This document shows positions 1-9,900 of a DNA stretch of 64,000 bases, piece by piece; the stretch's first letter is position 1; each line of letters begins with the position of its first letter. The translations under genes and the position numbers were made by a program. Where the stretch lies: NCBI RefSeq assembly GCF_036699995.1, contig NZ_CP144906.1:1116001-1180000 (forward strand), read 5' to 3'. This DNA comes from Clostridium beijerinckii. GTDB lineage: Bacteria > Bacillota > Clostridia > Clostridiales > Clostridiaceae. The notes below the pieces were generated by a model, which was not told the origin of the DNA, did no database searches, and was given only the letters and a program-made list of their open reading frames with translations.

Positions 1-68
1 AATTGAGAAGTTTATATTGAAGAAATAGTAATAATAGTTGTAATAATATTTTAGGAGGAAATTTAATT

Positions 69-480
69 ATGTTAGCTGATTATCATATGCATACAAGTTT
101 TAGTGATGATTCCACTTATCCTATGGAAGATGAGATCAAAAAAGCGATATCTTTAGGAATTGATGAAATATGCTTTACAGAGCATGTTGATTATGGAGTG
201 AAAGTAGATATAAATTGCGATTATATAGCTTATATAAATGAATTTAATAGATGCAGAGAGAAATAGTTTTAGATATGGGTTAGATGATTTGACACCTTCT
301 AGAGAAATATTAAAGTTATACAGAGAATTAGGAGGAACTATTATTACAATAGGGTCTGATTCGCATAAGGAAGATGATGTAGGATGCAAGATTTCTTATG
401 TAAAAAATGAACTTAAGGAACTCGGATATAAAGAATTTTGTACATATAAGAAAATGGAACCAATCTTTCATTGCTTATGA
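69..480 (+). pseudogene. Broken PHP-type histidinol-phosphatase
   Basis: Two reading-frame pieces match the two ends of a PHP-superfamily histidinol phosphatase (HisJ/HisK type). The first (69-266) starts after a good ribosome binding site (GGAGGAA) and has the N-terminal metal motif DYHMHTSFSDDS. The second (in frame from 238, ending at 480) carries the C-terminal part FRYGLDD...IITIGSDSHK. Family members are about 260-280 residues. Here the two halves total about 140, so some 120-130 central codons are missing and the junction near 262-270 also shifts the frame. Residual expression could give only a 65-residue stub. I read this as an internal-deletion pseudogene. A sequencing error is unlikely because the middle of the gene is absent. 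Confidence 0.8.
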
Positions 481-514
481 TAATAAATGAACAATTAAAG
501 ATATTAGTAAAGTT

Positions 515-562
515 CAGCGTACACGGACTATAGGTAAATAAGTTCATGTATGCTGTATTTTT
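515..562 (+). terminator. Hairpin terminator after the broken hisJ/K gene
   Basis: A 15-bp stem (515-529 pairs with 541-555, mostly Watson-Crick with some G-U pairs) encloses an 11-nt loop. It is followed by a short T-rich tract (tatttttact). It fits an intrinsic terminator for the now broken gene. Confidence 0.55.
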
Positions 563-720
563 ACTTAGTTCAATTTATTATTATTTAATTACCAGTAATT
601 GAAAACTGTTTTATCGCTATGAAAATTAATAAAATGGAGTTATTAAAAAAATAATTTTACATATTGCACATAGGTGTTAAAATATAGGAAGATTAGTTTA
701 TTTTGAAAGGGATATGAAAA

Positions 721-1233
721 ATGATAAGAGAAGCAACGGAAAAGGATTTAGCAGATATTTTAGAGATTTATAATGATGCTATATTAAATACAACAGCGAT
801 TTATGATTATACTGCTCATAATCTTGAGGAAAGAAAACAGTGGTTTGATGAAAAGAAAAAAGATGGATGCCCACTATTGGTGTTTGAAAAAGATGACAAA
901 GTTGTAGGATTTGCTACATACGGATCGTTTAGAACTTATCCAGCCTTTAAGTACACAATAGAACATTCTGTATATGTTCATAAAGACTGTAGAAATTTAG
1001 GAATTGGAAAGATATTGTTAAAGGAATTAATTGATGCTGCTAATAGAGATGAGTACGCAACTATGGTTGCTTGTATTGATAGTTTAAATGAGGGTAGTAT
1101 CAAAATTCATGAGAAATTCGGGTTTAAATACTCTGGCACAGTAACTAAAGCAGGCTATAAATTTGGTAAATGGTTGGACTTAGTTTTTTATCAACTAGAT
1201 CTAACAGGTCCTAAGCATCCAATAGAAATATAA
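721..1233 (+). CDS. GNAT N-acetyltransferase, phosphinothricin acetyltransferase-like
   Basis: This is a 170-residue single-domain GNAT enzyme expected to move an acetyl group from acetyl-CoA to a primary amine of a small molecule in the cytoplasm. The acetyl-CoA pyrophosphate-binding loop is visible as R91-N-L-G-I-G-K97, followed by the C-terminal HEKFGF element (130-135) usual in this family. Overall order and length fit the phosphinothricin/methionine-sulfoximine acetyltransferase (PAT/Bar, YwnH) subgroup. The true substrate cannot be told from sequence. The start at 721 has AAAGGG about 10 nt upstream. It stands alone, between the broken phosphatase and a convergent MFS gene. Confidence 0.85.
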   Translation: MIREATEKDLADILEIYNDAILNTTAIYDYTAHNLEERKQWFDEKKKDGCPLLVFEKDDKVVGFATYGSFRTYPAFKYTIEHSVYVHKDCRNLGIGKILLKELIDAANRDEYATMVACIDSLNEGSIKIHEKFGFKYSGTVTKAGYKFGKWLDLVFYQLDLTGPKHPIEI

Positions 1234-1248
1234 TGATTTCTATATGTA

Positions 1249-1482
1249 TAGATCAACTTTAAAACTAAATTTATGTGGCAACTTACCGAAATCGCAAATA
1301 TTTTGTTCCGAAAAGCTATGAAAATATCGCTGGAAATTCTAAGTTGCAGGTTTCACCACTTTAGCATGCTCCAACTTTCAGTGTGACAAGCTAAAGTGGA
1401 ACAACCTACAACTAAGAATCTTAGCAGCTCATTTTCAAATGTTTTCTACACAAATATATTTATGATTTCTAGTTAAGATAAT
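1249..1482 (+). repeat. Palindromic repeat family, copy A (core-containing)
   Basis: Large imperfect palindrome. Outer arms (about 1264-1310 and 1450-1478) can pair. Inside lies a core (about 1325-1450) with the blocks ctatgaaaatat, ccactttagcatgctcc, gtgacaagc and ggaacaacct. The inner stem CCACTTTAGC/GCTAAAGTGG is perfect. The same arms without the core recur in reverse at about 14.2-14.34 kb (copy C). It lies between convergent genes and is not coding. Confidence 0.75.
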
Positions 1483-1597
1483 CATTTATATATAGTAAGT
1501 ATGGGAATATTTCTATGTAATAAGTCTAATTTACAGTTTGGATATCTATATTAAGTATTATATTCTTGAAATAAATACAAGTATTTTTAATAATAAT

Positions 1598-1645
1598 AAA
1601 GCACCACCAGATGTCATAATTTATAACATCTGGTGGTGCTTTTTC
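1598..1645. terminator. Bidirectional terminator between GNAT and MFS genes
   Basis: A near-perfect 17-bp stem (1598-1614 with 1626-1642, core gcaccaccagatgt) encloses an 11-nt loop. A T-run lies on the plus side and an A-rich flank on the other. It sits 7 bases past the stop of the minus-strand MFS gene and serves both convergent units. Confidence 0.85.
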
Positions 1646-1651
1646 ACTTTT

Positions 1652-2887
1652 CTATTCTGCTGAATCCATTTCACTACGCATTGAAGTATTAAATATCAAT
1701 GAAGTAAGCATTGCACCTATTAGAAAAAGTATGCCTGCTGAGATGTAGAGGATAGTAAGGGAAAATTGGCTTTTAAGCCAGCCTGTAATTGACATTGTAA
1801 TAACCATGAATCCCATAAACATTGGATTTAATACTCCGTTTACCCTTCCAACAAACTCAGATTTCGTTAATTGAAGAATTAGTGTGTTAATACCAATTTG
1901 GATACAAGGCATAAAAAATCCATTAAGGAATTGGAACAATAGAATTATAATCCAGCTTGAAGATAATCCCATGCCAACCATTGAAATGGTGTTAACTATA
2001 AGTCCTATTGCAAGAAGCTTTTGAGGCATAACTTTCTTTGATATTGTCATAACTAATCCGCCACCAATAAACATTGCTGCTCCATTTACCATAAGTAATA
2101 ATTGAAGATTTTCTTTAGGAAGACCGAGTCTTTCAACAATTAAGAAAACCCCAAGTGGTTGTATGATACCAACAGCAAGGCCTGATACCGCAAAAACAGA
2201 TCCAAGTATAGTTAGCTCTCTTTGCTGCCAAACATAGACGAAACCTTCTTTTAATTCTTCTAAGAAATGATTTGTAGTTTCTTTCTTCTCAATTATTTCA
2301 TCAGCGGGCAATAAGGTTAATACTGAAGCTGATAGCAAGAAAGCTACACCCATTATTGATATAGATATATCTATTCCAAACTTTTGAAAAACAATAGTAC
2401 CTAATGCTGGTCCTATAATCATAAAAATAGACATAAGAGTTTGGAAAATAGCCATTCCAGTTTGCATAAACTCTTCAGGAACATGGACTTTAAATAATTT
2501 CATTGCAGAAGGCTGAGAAAACTGCGACAAAATAGATGAAATAAATGTTACAAAAAATACAGCTTCCCAAGTTGCAAAGATTATTGTAAGCAGAACGGCA
2601 AAAACAGAAATAGCACTTAGTAAATCACACCAAACCATGGTACGCTTCGGTCGCCATCTATCTGCAAAGGTTCCCCCAATAAATGAGAATATAAATATTG
2701 GAGCAAATTCTGCAACTGAAATTAAAGAAACTGCAATGGGATTGTTATTAGTCTTCTCCATTACAAATAACAATATGGCGAAATTACGAACCCATATTCC
2801 TATTTGTAGAAAAATAGAAGAAGCTATAATTACTCGAACAAATCTATTGCGAAAAAATGAAGACATTGACATTGTCGATTTTGTCAT
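1652..2887 (-). CDS. MFS transporter, 12-TM drug/metabolite exporter type
   Basis: A 411-residue polytopic membrane protein with about 12 hydrophobic segments. The motif-A-like loop GGTFADRWRPKRTM comes after the second segment, as in major facilitator proteins of the MefA/EntS-like drug and siderophore exporter group. The role is proton-driven export across the cytoplasmic membrane. The substrate is unknown. The start at 2887 follows a clear AGAGGGG site 8 nt upstream. It is divergent from a second, different MFS exporter at 3058, with a 170-bp AT-rich gap that must hold both promoters. No regulator gene is adjacent. Confidence 0.85.
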   Translation of the reverse strand: MTKSTMSMSSFFRNRFVRVIIASSIFLQIGIWVRNFAILLFVMEKTNNNPIAVSLISVAEFAPIFIFSFIGGTFADRWRPKRTMVWCDLLSAISVFAVLLTIIFATWEAVFFVTFISSILSQFSQPSAMKLFKVHVPEEFMQTGMAIFQTLMSIFMIIGPALGTIVFQKFGIDISISIMGVAFLLSASVLTLLPADEIIEKKETTNHFLEELKEGFVYVWQQRELTILGSVFAVSGLAVGIIQPLGVFLIVERLGLPKENLQLLLMVNGAAMFIGGGLVMTISKKVMPQKLLAIGLIVNTISMVGMGLSSSWIIILLFQFLNGFFMPCIQIGINTLILQLTKSEFVGRVNGVLNPMFMGFMVITMSITGWLKSQFSLTILYISAGILFLIGAMLTSLIFNTSMRSEMDSAE

Positions 2888-3057
2888 ATAATTACCCCTC
2901 TTAAATTATTGAATATTTTATTATATACTATATCATAAATCAGTAGCACATCAAGTTAAAATATTATTATAATGTTGTATAAGTAGCTAAGTATATATAT
3001 AATTATAAAGTTGACCTTAAAATAAACAAAGGAAATTTATAAGGAAGTGATTTAAAG

Positions 3058-4512
3058 ATGAATTCAAGAAAAAGAAGCATTGCAGCAGCATTAATGGTGG
3101 CAATGTTTTTAGGAGCGGTCGAAGGAACTGTTGTAACGACAGCTATACCAACAATAGTGAAGGATTTACAAGGATTTGAAATTATTAGTTCAGTTTTTTC
3201 AGTATATTTACTAACTTCTGCTATTACTACTCCTATATATGGGAAACTATCAGATCTATATGGAAGGAAAAATATGCTTTCAATTGGAATAATAATATTT
3301 TTAATTGGAAGCTTTTTATGTGGATTATCGCAAACTATGTACATGCTGATAGGAGCTAGAGCTATACAAGGAATAGGTGCTGGAGCAATATTTACAGTTA
3401 CATATACAATTATTGGAGATGTATTTACATTAGAGGAAAGACCAAAGATCCAAGGAATAATAAGTTCTGTTTGGGGAATTGCAAGTTTAGTAGGGCCATT
3501 TTTGGGAGGAATTTTAATAGATTTATTATCTTGGCATTGGATATTTTTTATAAACCTTCCCTTTGGAATAATATCAGTTGTACTTATTCAAAGAAATTTA
3601 GATGAGGTATTCGAAAAGAAAAAACATAGCATAGATTTTGCAGGAATTATAACTTTATCACTGGCGATGGTTATATTTTTAAATATTTTCTTATCAAATG
3701 AAGATATGAGTTCCAGCAATAACCTATTTATTTTATTATCCGTCATTGCAACGGTTATATTACTGGTTGCATTCTGTATAATTGAAAGAAAAGCAAAAGA
3801 GCCAATTATTCCTTTTGATATATTTACAAAGACAAGTTCAATTGTGAATTTAATAAGCTTCTTGGCTTCAGCTATATTAATGGGTTCGGATGTTTATCTC
3901 CCAATATACATACAAAATGTACTTGGATATAGTGCTAAGATATCAGGCTTGTCACTAGCTCCCATGTCATTTGCTTGGCTTATAGCTGCAGTAATTTTAG
4001 GAAAGTGCATAGTAAAGTTTGGTGGGAAAATAGTAATACTTATATCTAATGTTATCTTACTAATTAGTACAGCGTTATTGCCTACATTGAATGCAGAATC
4101 TTCTATATTATTAGTAATAATATATGCTTTCATAATGGGATTTGGATTTGGTGGAGCATTTACAACTTTAACAATAATAATTCAAGAGTCAGTAGAATAT
4201 AACAAGAGAGGTGCTGCGACTGCAGCTAATTCATTGCTTAAAACAATAGGTCAAACTATAGGAGTAAGCATATTTGGTAGTATATTTAATATATATATAA
4301 TTAAGTATTTTACTCAATTAGGAATAAATGGAGTTGATCCAAGTAATTTGTATAATTCAGCGGTAACTGATCAACAGATAAAACTTTCATTAAACAGTTC
4401 GTTACATTTTTTATTTATAATACTTATAGGAATAGCTGTTATATCGTTATTTTCATCAATGATAATGCCTAAAATAATGGAAAGTTCTAAGACAGAGGAG
4501 AACAGAGCATAA
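3058..4512 (+). CDS. DHA2-family (EmrB/QacA-type, 14-TM) multidrug MFS transporter
   Basis: This 484-residue protein has the hallmarks of the 14-spanner drug:H+ antiporter-2 family. They are an acidic residue in the first helix region (AVEGTVVTTAIPTI), motif A (G62-KLSDLYGRK71) and a motif-C-like GIASLVGPFLGG in the fifth helix (about 140-152). It probably exports drugs or toxic metabolites. The substrate is not predictable. The start at 3058 follows AAGGAAG 12 nt upstream. Monocistronic, with a strong terminator 30 bp downstream. It is unrelated in subfamily to the divergent exporter at 1652-2887. Confidence 0.88.
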   Translation: MNSRKRSIAAALMVAMFLGAVEGTVVTTAIPTIVKDLQGFEIISSVFSVYLLTSAITTPIYGKLSDLYGRKNMLSIGIIIFLIGSFLCGLSQTMYMLIGARAIQGIGAGAIFTVTYTIIGDVFTLEERPKIQGIISSVWGIASLVGPFLGGILIDLLSWHWIFFINLPFGIISVVLIQRNLDEVFEKKKHSIDFAGIITLSLAMVIFLNIFLSNEDMSSSNNLFILLSVIATVILLVAFCIIERKAKEPIIPFDIFTKTSSIVNLISFLASAILMGSDVYLPIYIQNVLGYSAKISGLSLAPMSFAWLIAAVILGKCIVKFGGKIVILISNVILLISTALLPTLNAESSILLVIIYAFIMGFGFGGAFTTLTIIIQESVEYNKRGAATAANSLLKTIGQTIGVSIFGSIFNIYIIKYFTQLGINGVDPSNLYNSAVTDQQIKLSLNSSLHFLFIILIGIAVISLFSSMIMPKIMESSKTEENRA

Positions 4513-4540
4513 AATAGAGGTTGAAAATTTATGAATTACC

Positions 4541-4590
4541 GTGACTGTATCATATTAAGTTTTTTAATTATTATGATATAGTCACTTTTT
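4541..4590 (+). terminator. Terminator of the DHA2 exporter gene
   Basis: A 14-bp stem (gtgactgtatcata at 4541-4554 with tatgatatagtcac at 4572-4585) is followed by five T residues. The remaining DNA to 4750 shows no credible gene. Confidence 0.85.
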
Positions 4591-4751
4591 ATTATATAAG
4601 ATTGCATTGGAGTGAAATAGGAGGAATCTAGCCCACCATGAAGCATAAATTATTAATAAAGTTAATTCAGAGGGGGACATTTTAAAAGAGAACAAAAAGG
4701 AAAATATATTCATCGCCTAGATATCTCTTAGTTGAATTTGAAAATGCAGAT

Positions 4752-4783
4752 AAAAAAATCTCAGGATACGGAATCTCCTGAGA
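4752..4783 (-). terminator. Terminator of the ECF S-component gene
   Basis: An 8-bp stem tctcagga/tcctgaga (4759-4766 and 4776-4783) is followed on the minus strand by seven T residues (the A-run at 4752-4758). A second AT-only palindrome lies at about 4795-4814. Both are downstream of the minus-strand gene ending at 4850. Confidence 0.8.
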
Positions 4784-4849
4784 CTTTTAGTGATAGAAAA
4801 TTTTAAAATTTTCTGTTATAAAAATTTAAATGATTTATAGAAGCGAAGT

Positions 4850-5398
4850 CTAATGAGCGAATACAGTTTGTTTCGCTTTTGATACAACTGCACTTAATGG
4901 CAATGCAATTACTATGCCAGTAGATACTTGGATTATGTTCCCTAATATATCCTTAGCTGAATATGCTATTCCTTGTATTAGCCCAATTTTTTCTGTTAAA
5001 AAACCTGATATTATTATTCCAGCAAAAAAATATGCAATCACCATAAATATACCACTGGATACAAATGCAATTGTATACCTTACAGTAACTTTGTTTTCTG
5101 ACATTTTTTCCAATATGAATCCTGCAATATAAGCCATTCCCCATTTAATAACTAGTGTAAATGGTGCCCAAAAATAATATCCACCTAATGCGTCAACAAG
5201 AAACATGCCAAGAGCACTTGAAATTGCTCCTTTTTTCTTACCTAGAACTATTACAGATAAGAATACCATGCAGTCGCCTATTTGGACGAAGCCTCCAACT
5301 GATGGAATTTTAATTATGCTTCCTGCGATATAGGTTAAAGCAATCATTAGCCCCATTAATACTAGTTCGCTAGTATTTAAAGATTTACTTCTTTCCAT
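4850..5398 (-). CDS. ECF transporter S component (substrate-binding membrane subunit)
   Basis: This 182-residue protein with five to six hydrophobic segments resembles the energy-coupling-factor S-component family (PF07155-like). These proteins bind a vitamin or precursor and use a shared EcfA/EcfT module encoded elsewhere for uptake. Typical features are the short polar N-terminus followed by LVLMGLMIALTYIAG, and the conserved GDCMVFLSVIVLGKKKGA...GMFLVDALGGYYFWAPFT central region. The ligand (HMP, pyridoxine, pantothenate or folate types are all possible) cannot be assigned, and I saw no recognisable riboswitch in the 280 bp upstream. It is divergent from sbcD. Confidence 0.75.
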   Translation of the reverse strand: MERSKSLNTSELVLMGLMIALTYIAGSIIKIPSVGGFVQIGDCMVFLSVIVLGKKKGAISSALGMFLVDALGGYYFWAPFTLVIKWGMAYIAGFILEKMSENKVTVRYTIAFVSSGIFMVIAYFFAGIIISGFLTEKIGLIQGIAYSAKDILGNIIQVSTGIVIALPLSAVVSKAKQTVFAH

Positions 5399-5678
5399 AA
5401 ATATTACCTACCTTTTTATAAATTAATTACTGTATATAAATACAGGTTTTTATAGTCTTTGTTTTTATATCTAGCATGCTTTATACAATAAAACTCAATA
5501 CAAATAATAAAATTATTATATTAATATATCTAAAATTTATCAAATGTATGGGTACACATGGAAATGATTAGAATAATTCAATCTGGACATATATATCCAC
5601 AAAATAGTATTGGAAAAAATCTATTTAAGTAGGCTATAATGTAAATATAAATTGGTCCTAACGGGGAGGAGATATGAT

Positions 5679-6908
5679 TTGAGAATATTGCATACAGCTG
5701 ATTGGCATTTGGGCAAGAATTTAGAAGGACAAAGCCGAATGGATGAGCAAGAAGAGTTTTTAAATGATTTTGTTAAGATTGTAGAAGAGAATAATATAGA
5801 TTTAATAATGATTGCGGGAGACGTTTATGATAATCCAAACCCTCCGGCAAGGGCAGAAAAAATGTTTTATGATACTTTAAAGAGATTATCGAAAAATGGA
5901 GAGAGACTTACTTTGGTTATATCAGGAAATCATGATAATCCAGAGAGATTGGTTGCGGCAGGTCCACTTGCTCGTGATCATGGAATTATTATGGTTGGGA
6001 CACCAAAAACTATAGTTACTTGTGGTGAGTATGGGAAACATAAAGTTTTGTCATCAGGAGAAGGGTATGTGGAAGTTGAAATTAATAATGAAAAAGCAGT
6101 TATTTTAACTGTGCCTTATCCAAGTGAGAAAAGATTGAATGAAGTTATTTATAACTATATGGAAGATGAAGAGGAAAAAGCTAAATCCTATAGTGATAAG
6201 ATATTTTCTTTATTCAATTCGTTAAAAAGTCATTTTAGAGAAGATACAATTAATCTTATAATATCGCATCTATTTGCAATGGGAAGTGAGGAAGGTGGTT
6301 CTGAAAGAAGCATCCAATTAGGAGGTGCTTATATAGTAGATGGAAGTTGTTTTCCTAAGGAAGCACAGTATATAGCATTAGGGCATGTGCATAAACCACA
6401 AATAGTTCCAGGAACGGATAAAAGAGCAAGGTATTGTGGGTCACCAATTCACTATAACAAAAAAGAGATTAGCTTTGAAAAGAGATGTTATATAGTTGAT
6501 GCAAAAGCTAATGAAGAATGTGACATACAAGAAATAAGCTTAAGGGTATATAAACCAATAGAAATTTGGAAATGCTCAAGTATTGAAGATGCAATATTAC
6601 GATGTGCTGAAAATAAAGATAAAGATTGCTGGGTGTATTTAGAAATAAGTACAGATAGATACATAAGAGAAGATGAAATAAAGCAAATGAAAGAATTAAA
6701 AGCAGATATATTAGAAATAATGCCTAAGGTTAAGGGACTAGAAGAAGAGAGTGAATTAAACTTAAGTGAAAAATCGTTTGAGGAAATATTTAAGGAGTTT
6801 TATCTTAAAGAAAGGGGGACTCCTCCAGAAGGTGAAGTTATGGAATTGCTTTTATCAATTATAAATGAAGAGGGTGAAACAGATGAGACCAATCAAATTG
6901 AGGATTAA
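5679..6908 (+). CDS. sbcD: Exonuclease subunit SbcD (Mre11-type)
   Basis: A 409-residue metallophosphoesterase, the nuclease subunit of SbcCD. With SbcC it opens DNA hairpins and processes double-strand ends in the cytoplasm. Phosphoesterase motifs in order: D8-x-H10 (HTADWHLG), GDVYD at 47-51, GNHDNPER at 83-90 and a distal GHVHKP. I chose the TTG at 5679 because it directly follows the strong GGGGAGGA site (5663-5670) and gives the family-typical start MRILHTADWHLG. The open frame extends to 5652, but that would overlap the ribosome binding site. A TATAAT hexamer at 5635-5640 is the likely -10. It overlaps sbcC by 26 nt, so the two are translationally coupled. Confidence 0.95.
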   Translation: MRILHTADWHLGKNLEGQSRMDEQEEFLNDFVKIVEENNIDLIMIAGDVYDNPNPPARAEKMFYDTLKRLSKNGERLTLVISGNHDNPERLVAAGPLARDHGIIMVGTPKTIVTCGEYGKHKVLSSGEGYVEVEINNEKAVILTVPYPSEKRLNEVIYNYMEDEEEKAKSYSDKIFSLFNSLKSHFREDTINLIISHLFAMGSEEGGSERSIQLGGAYIVDGSCFPKEAQYIALGHVHKPQIVPGTDKRARYCGSPIHYNKKEISFEKRCYIVDAKANEECDIQEISLRVYKPIEIWKCSSIEDAILRCAENKDKDCWVYLEISTDRYIREDEIKQMKELKADILEIMPKVKGLEEESELNLSEKSFEEIFKEFYLKERGTPPEGEVMELLLSIINEEGETDETNQIED

Positions 6909-9900
6909 GGGCTTAAATAGCTTCATGGATGAACAAATTATAGATTTTGATAAATTAACAGACAGAGGATTTTTTGGAATCTTTGGACCTACTGGAAGTG
7001 GGAAATCAACTATATTAGATGGAATAACTTTAGCATTATATGGAAATGTATCAAGAAAAAGCTCCAATTTTATAAATACTAATTGTGACAGATTAAATGT
7101 AAATTTTGAGTTTCAAATATCAGGTAGTGAAATAAGAAAATATATCATTGATAGGGAGTTTAAAAGAAAAAAAGATGGAGGAATAAGCTCTGGAAAGTGT
7201 AAAATCGTTGAAGTAACAAGTTCAGAAGAAGAAATTTTAGCAGATGGAGTTAAAACTATAAATAAGAAAGTTGAGGAGATAGTAGGTCTTAATTTAGAAG
7301 ATTTCTCAAGAACTGTTGTTTTACCTCAGGGTAAGTTTAGTGAATTCTTAAAGCTTGAAGGCAAAGATAGGCGTGATATGCTTGAAAGGTTGTTTAACCT
7401 TCAACAATTTGGAGACAATTTATCCAGAAAACTTAGTGCAAAGATAAGCAAAGAGCGAACTGATAGCAATATTTTGGCTGGACAATTAAGTGGATACAAC
7501 GATGTAAGTCCAGAAAAATTAAAAGAAAAGGAAGATTCTTTTAATGAATTAAAAAATAAGCTGGAAGCTTTGAAAAAGGAATTAGATATAATAGAAAAGA
7601 AGCATAAAGAAAATGAAGAAATATGGAAGCTACAGCTTGATTTATTAGAGTATAAAAATAAAGAACAAAAATTAAAGGAAAAAGAGGAAAAGATAAATTC
7701 ATATCTAGAAAAGATAAAGCTAGGTGAAGCAGGCGCAAAGGTGCTACCTTATTTAAATGCATTTGAAAGCACTAGAAAAGCCTTTGATAAAAATGAGATT
7801 GAGTTAGAAGAATTAAAATTAAAGATAGATAATATAAAAGAAGAAAAAGAAAAAATCGAGCAACTTTGGTGTATGGCAAAAGATAAAAAAGAGAATAAAC
7901 TTCCTCAATTAATGATGCAGGAACAAAAAGTTAAAGATGCTATTGAAGAAAAGAATTTGATACGTGAGATAGAAAATAAAATAGATTTATTAAAGGCACA
8001 AATTAAAGAATGTGATGCTAAAAATAATAGTATACAGAGTGAGCTCATTAAAATAGAAGAAGAAATAAGTAATAAAAATAAATTAATAAAAGAAGACGAA
8101 AAAACATATGATAACTTGAAAATTGAAGAAAGCTTAAAAGAGGCAGTTCAAGAAGGAATAATTGTAGAAGAAAAGTTAGAAAAAATAAATGGAATTCTAG
8201 TTAAGGATAAGCAAAAGAAAGCAGCTATTGAAAAAGAAAATAGTGAAACTATACTTAAAGGAAAAGCTTTAAGAGAAGTTTTAGATAAAGAAAAAAAGAG
8301 TTTAGAAGATAAAGAGAAACAATATGAGTTTTTACTTAAAAATTCGCCAGGTGAACAAAAAGATTTGGTTAATTTAAAACAGTTGATAGTGGAAAATGAG
8401 CAAAAATGGAGTAGTTATGTAAAGCTGAACAAAGAAATAGATTTCTCTAGAGAAGAGATAAAAAACTTACAAATAGATATATTAAGTAGAAGAGAAGAAG
8501 AAAAGCAACTTGAAAAAGAACTAGAGGAAATAAAGAATACTCAAAAGGAGATTATGAGAGAAAATTTAGCACATACTCTTAGACAGGAACTTAAAGATGG
8601 AGATACATGTCCTGTATGTGGTTCAACTCATCATATGAAAGAAAATATTAGGATCTTTGAAGTTCAAGATGTGGAGAATATAGAGGAAAAAATAAAACTA
8701 AAAGAAAATTCAATAAAGATTATTAGTAGTAAAATAACTCAAGGTGAAACTAAGATAAATAGTTTTAACGAAAAAATTAAAGTTAATCTTGAAGAAATTG
8801 AAAAGCTTGGAACTGCGTTTAAGGAAAAACCTTTGGAAGAGTTAAAGCAGGGATTTATAGATTTAGAAAAAGCTTTAGAAAGTTATTTTAAAGATAAAGA
8901 AGAACTTGAAAAAAGTGTTAATAAGCTAAGGAATGAAATTAATATAAAAACTGGAGAAATAAATGAATTACGGGCAGTAGTTAGAACTAACCAAAGACAG
9001 CTTGAAGATTTGGAAAAGAGTATTACAGAAAATACAGAAGAATTGAATATTCTAAGAAATAGATTGGATTCGCTGAGAGCAAAGACATTAGTAAGTGATT
9101 TTAATAAAAAAAGCGAAGAAATTAAAGCCGTTGAAAAAGAGCGGGAAAGATTATCAAAGGTTATTAAAGCTAATAGAGAGCTAATAGAAAAGTTAGAAAA
9201 GAATAAAGAAAATTTAAGTAATGAAGTACTATTAGTAAAAGAAAACTTAACTAAGCATAATACAGAATTAAGTAGTTACGAAAAAAGTAAAGAAGAAAAA
9301 ATACAAGCGATAAAGAATAAGGTTGATAATGCAGATGATCTGGTTTCACTATTACATAAAATTCAGGAGAATATTGAAAATATTAATAGTGAGTTTAAGG
9401 AAAGCGAAAACAATAAAAATAAAATAGAGAAAGAATTTAATGAAAACAATGAGAGATTAATTTCTGTAATCAGTAAATATAAAGAATTAAGTAAACGAAA
9501 AAAAGATGAAGAAGCTCAGTTAGAAGTTGCAATAGACAGTGAAGGTTTTAAGTCACTTGACGATGTTAAAAAAAATATAATTGGAAAAGAAGAAATTAAT
9601 GATTATAAATTAAAAGTAGAAAGTTATAAAAGTGAAGTATCAAAAGTAAATGGAGCAATTGAAAGTTTACTTAATAAAATAGATGGTAAAGAGTTAAGTG
9701 AAGAAGAATATACAGAAATAAAACTCTTAAAAGATATTAAAGAAAAAGAGTTCAATGAAATTAATGAAGAGAAAATTAAGTTAGATGAAGAATTAAAAAA
9801 CATAAAAAATAAGCTGGAAGAACAGAAAGACCTCTTAGATAAAAAGATGAAACTAGAACATAAATTGGCTCTTCTTGGTGATTTAGAAAAGTTATTTAAG

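Noticed and set aside
1249..1482. Large hairpins as ordinary Rho-independent terminators
   Set aside because: They are 100-310 bp, have conserved internal words, lack consistent T-runs, and ordinary terminators are present separately (for example 1598-1645).
4638..4685. Small ORF after AGGAGGA (ATG at 4638)
   Set aside because: Only 15 codons with no conserved look. The spacing to the AGGAGGA is long.
5652..5678. Earlier start for sbcD
   Set aside because: The extra residues are encoded by the ribosome binding site region, and TTG at 5679 gives the family-typical N-terminus.
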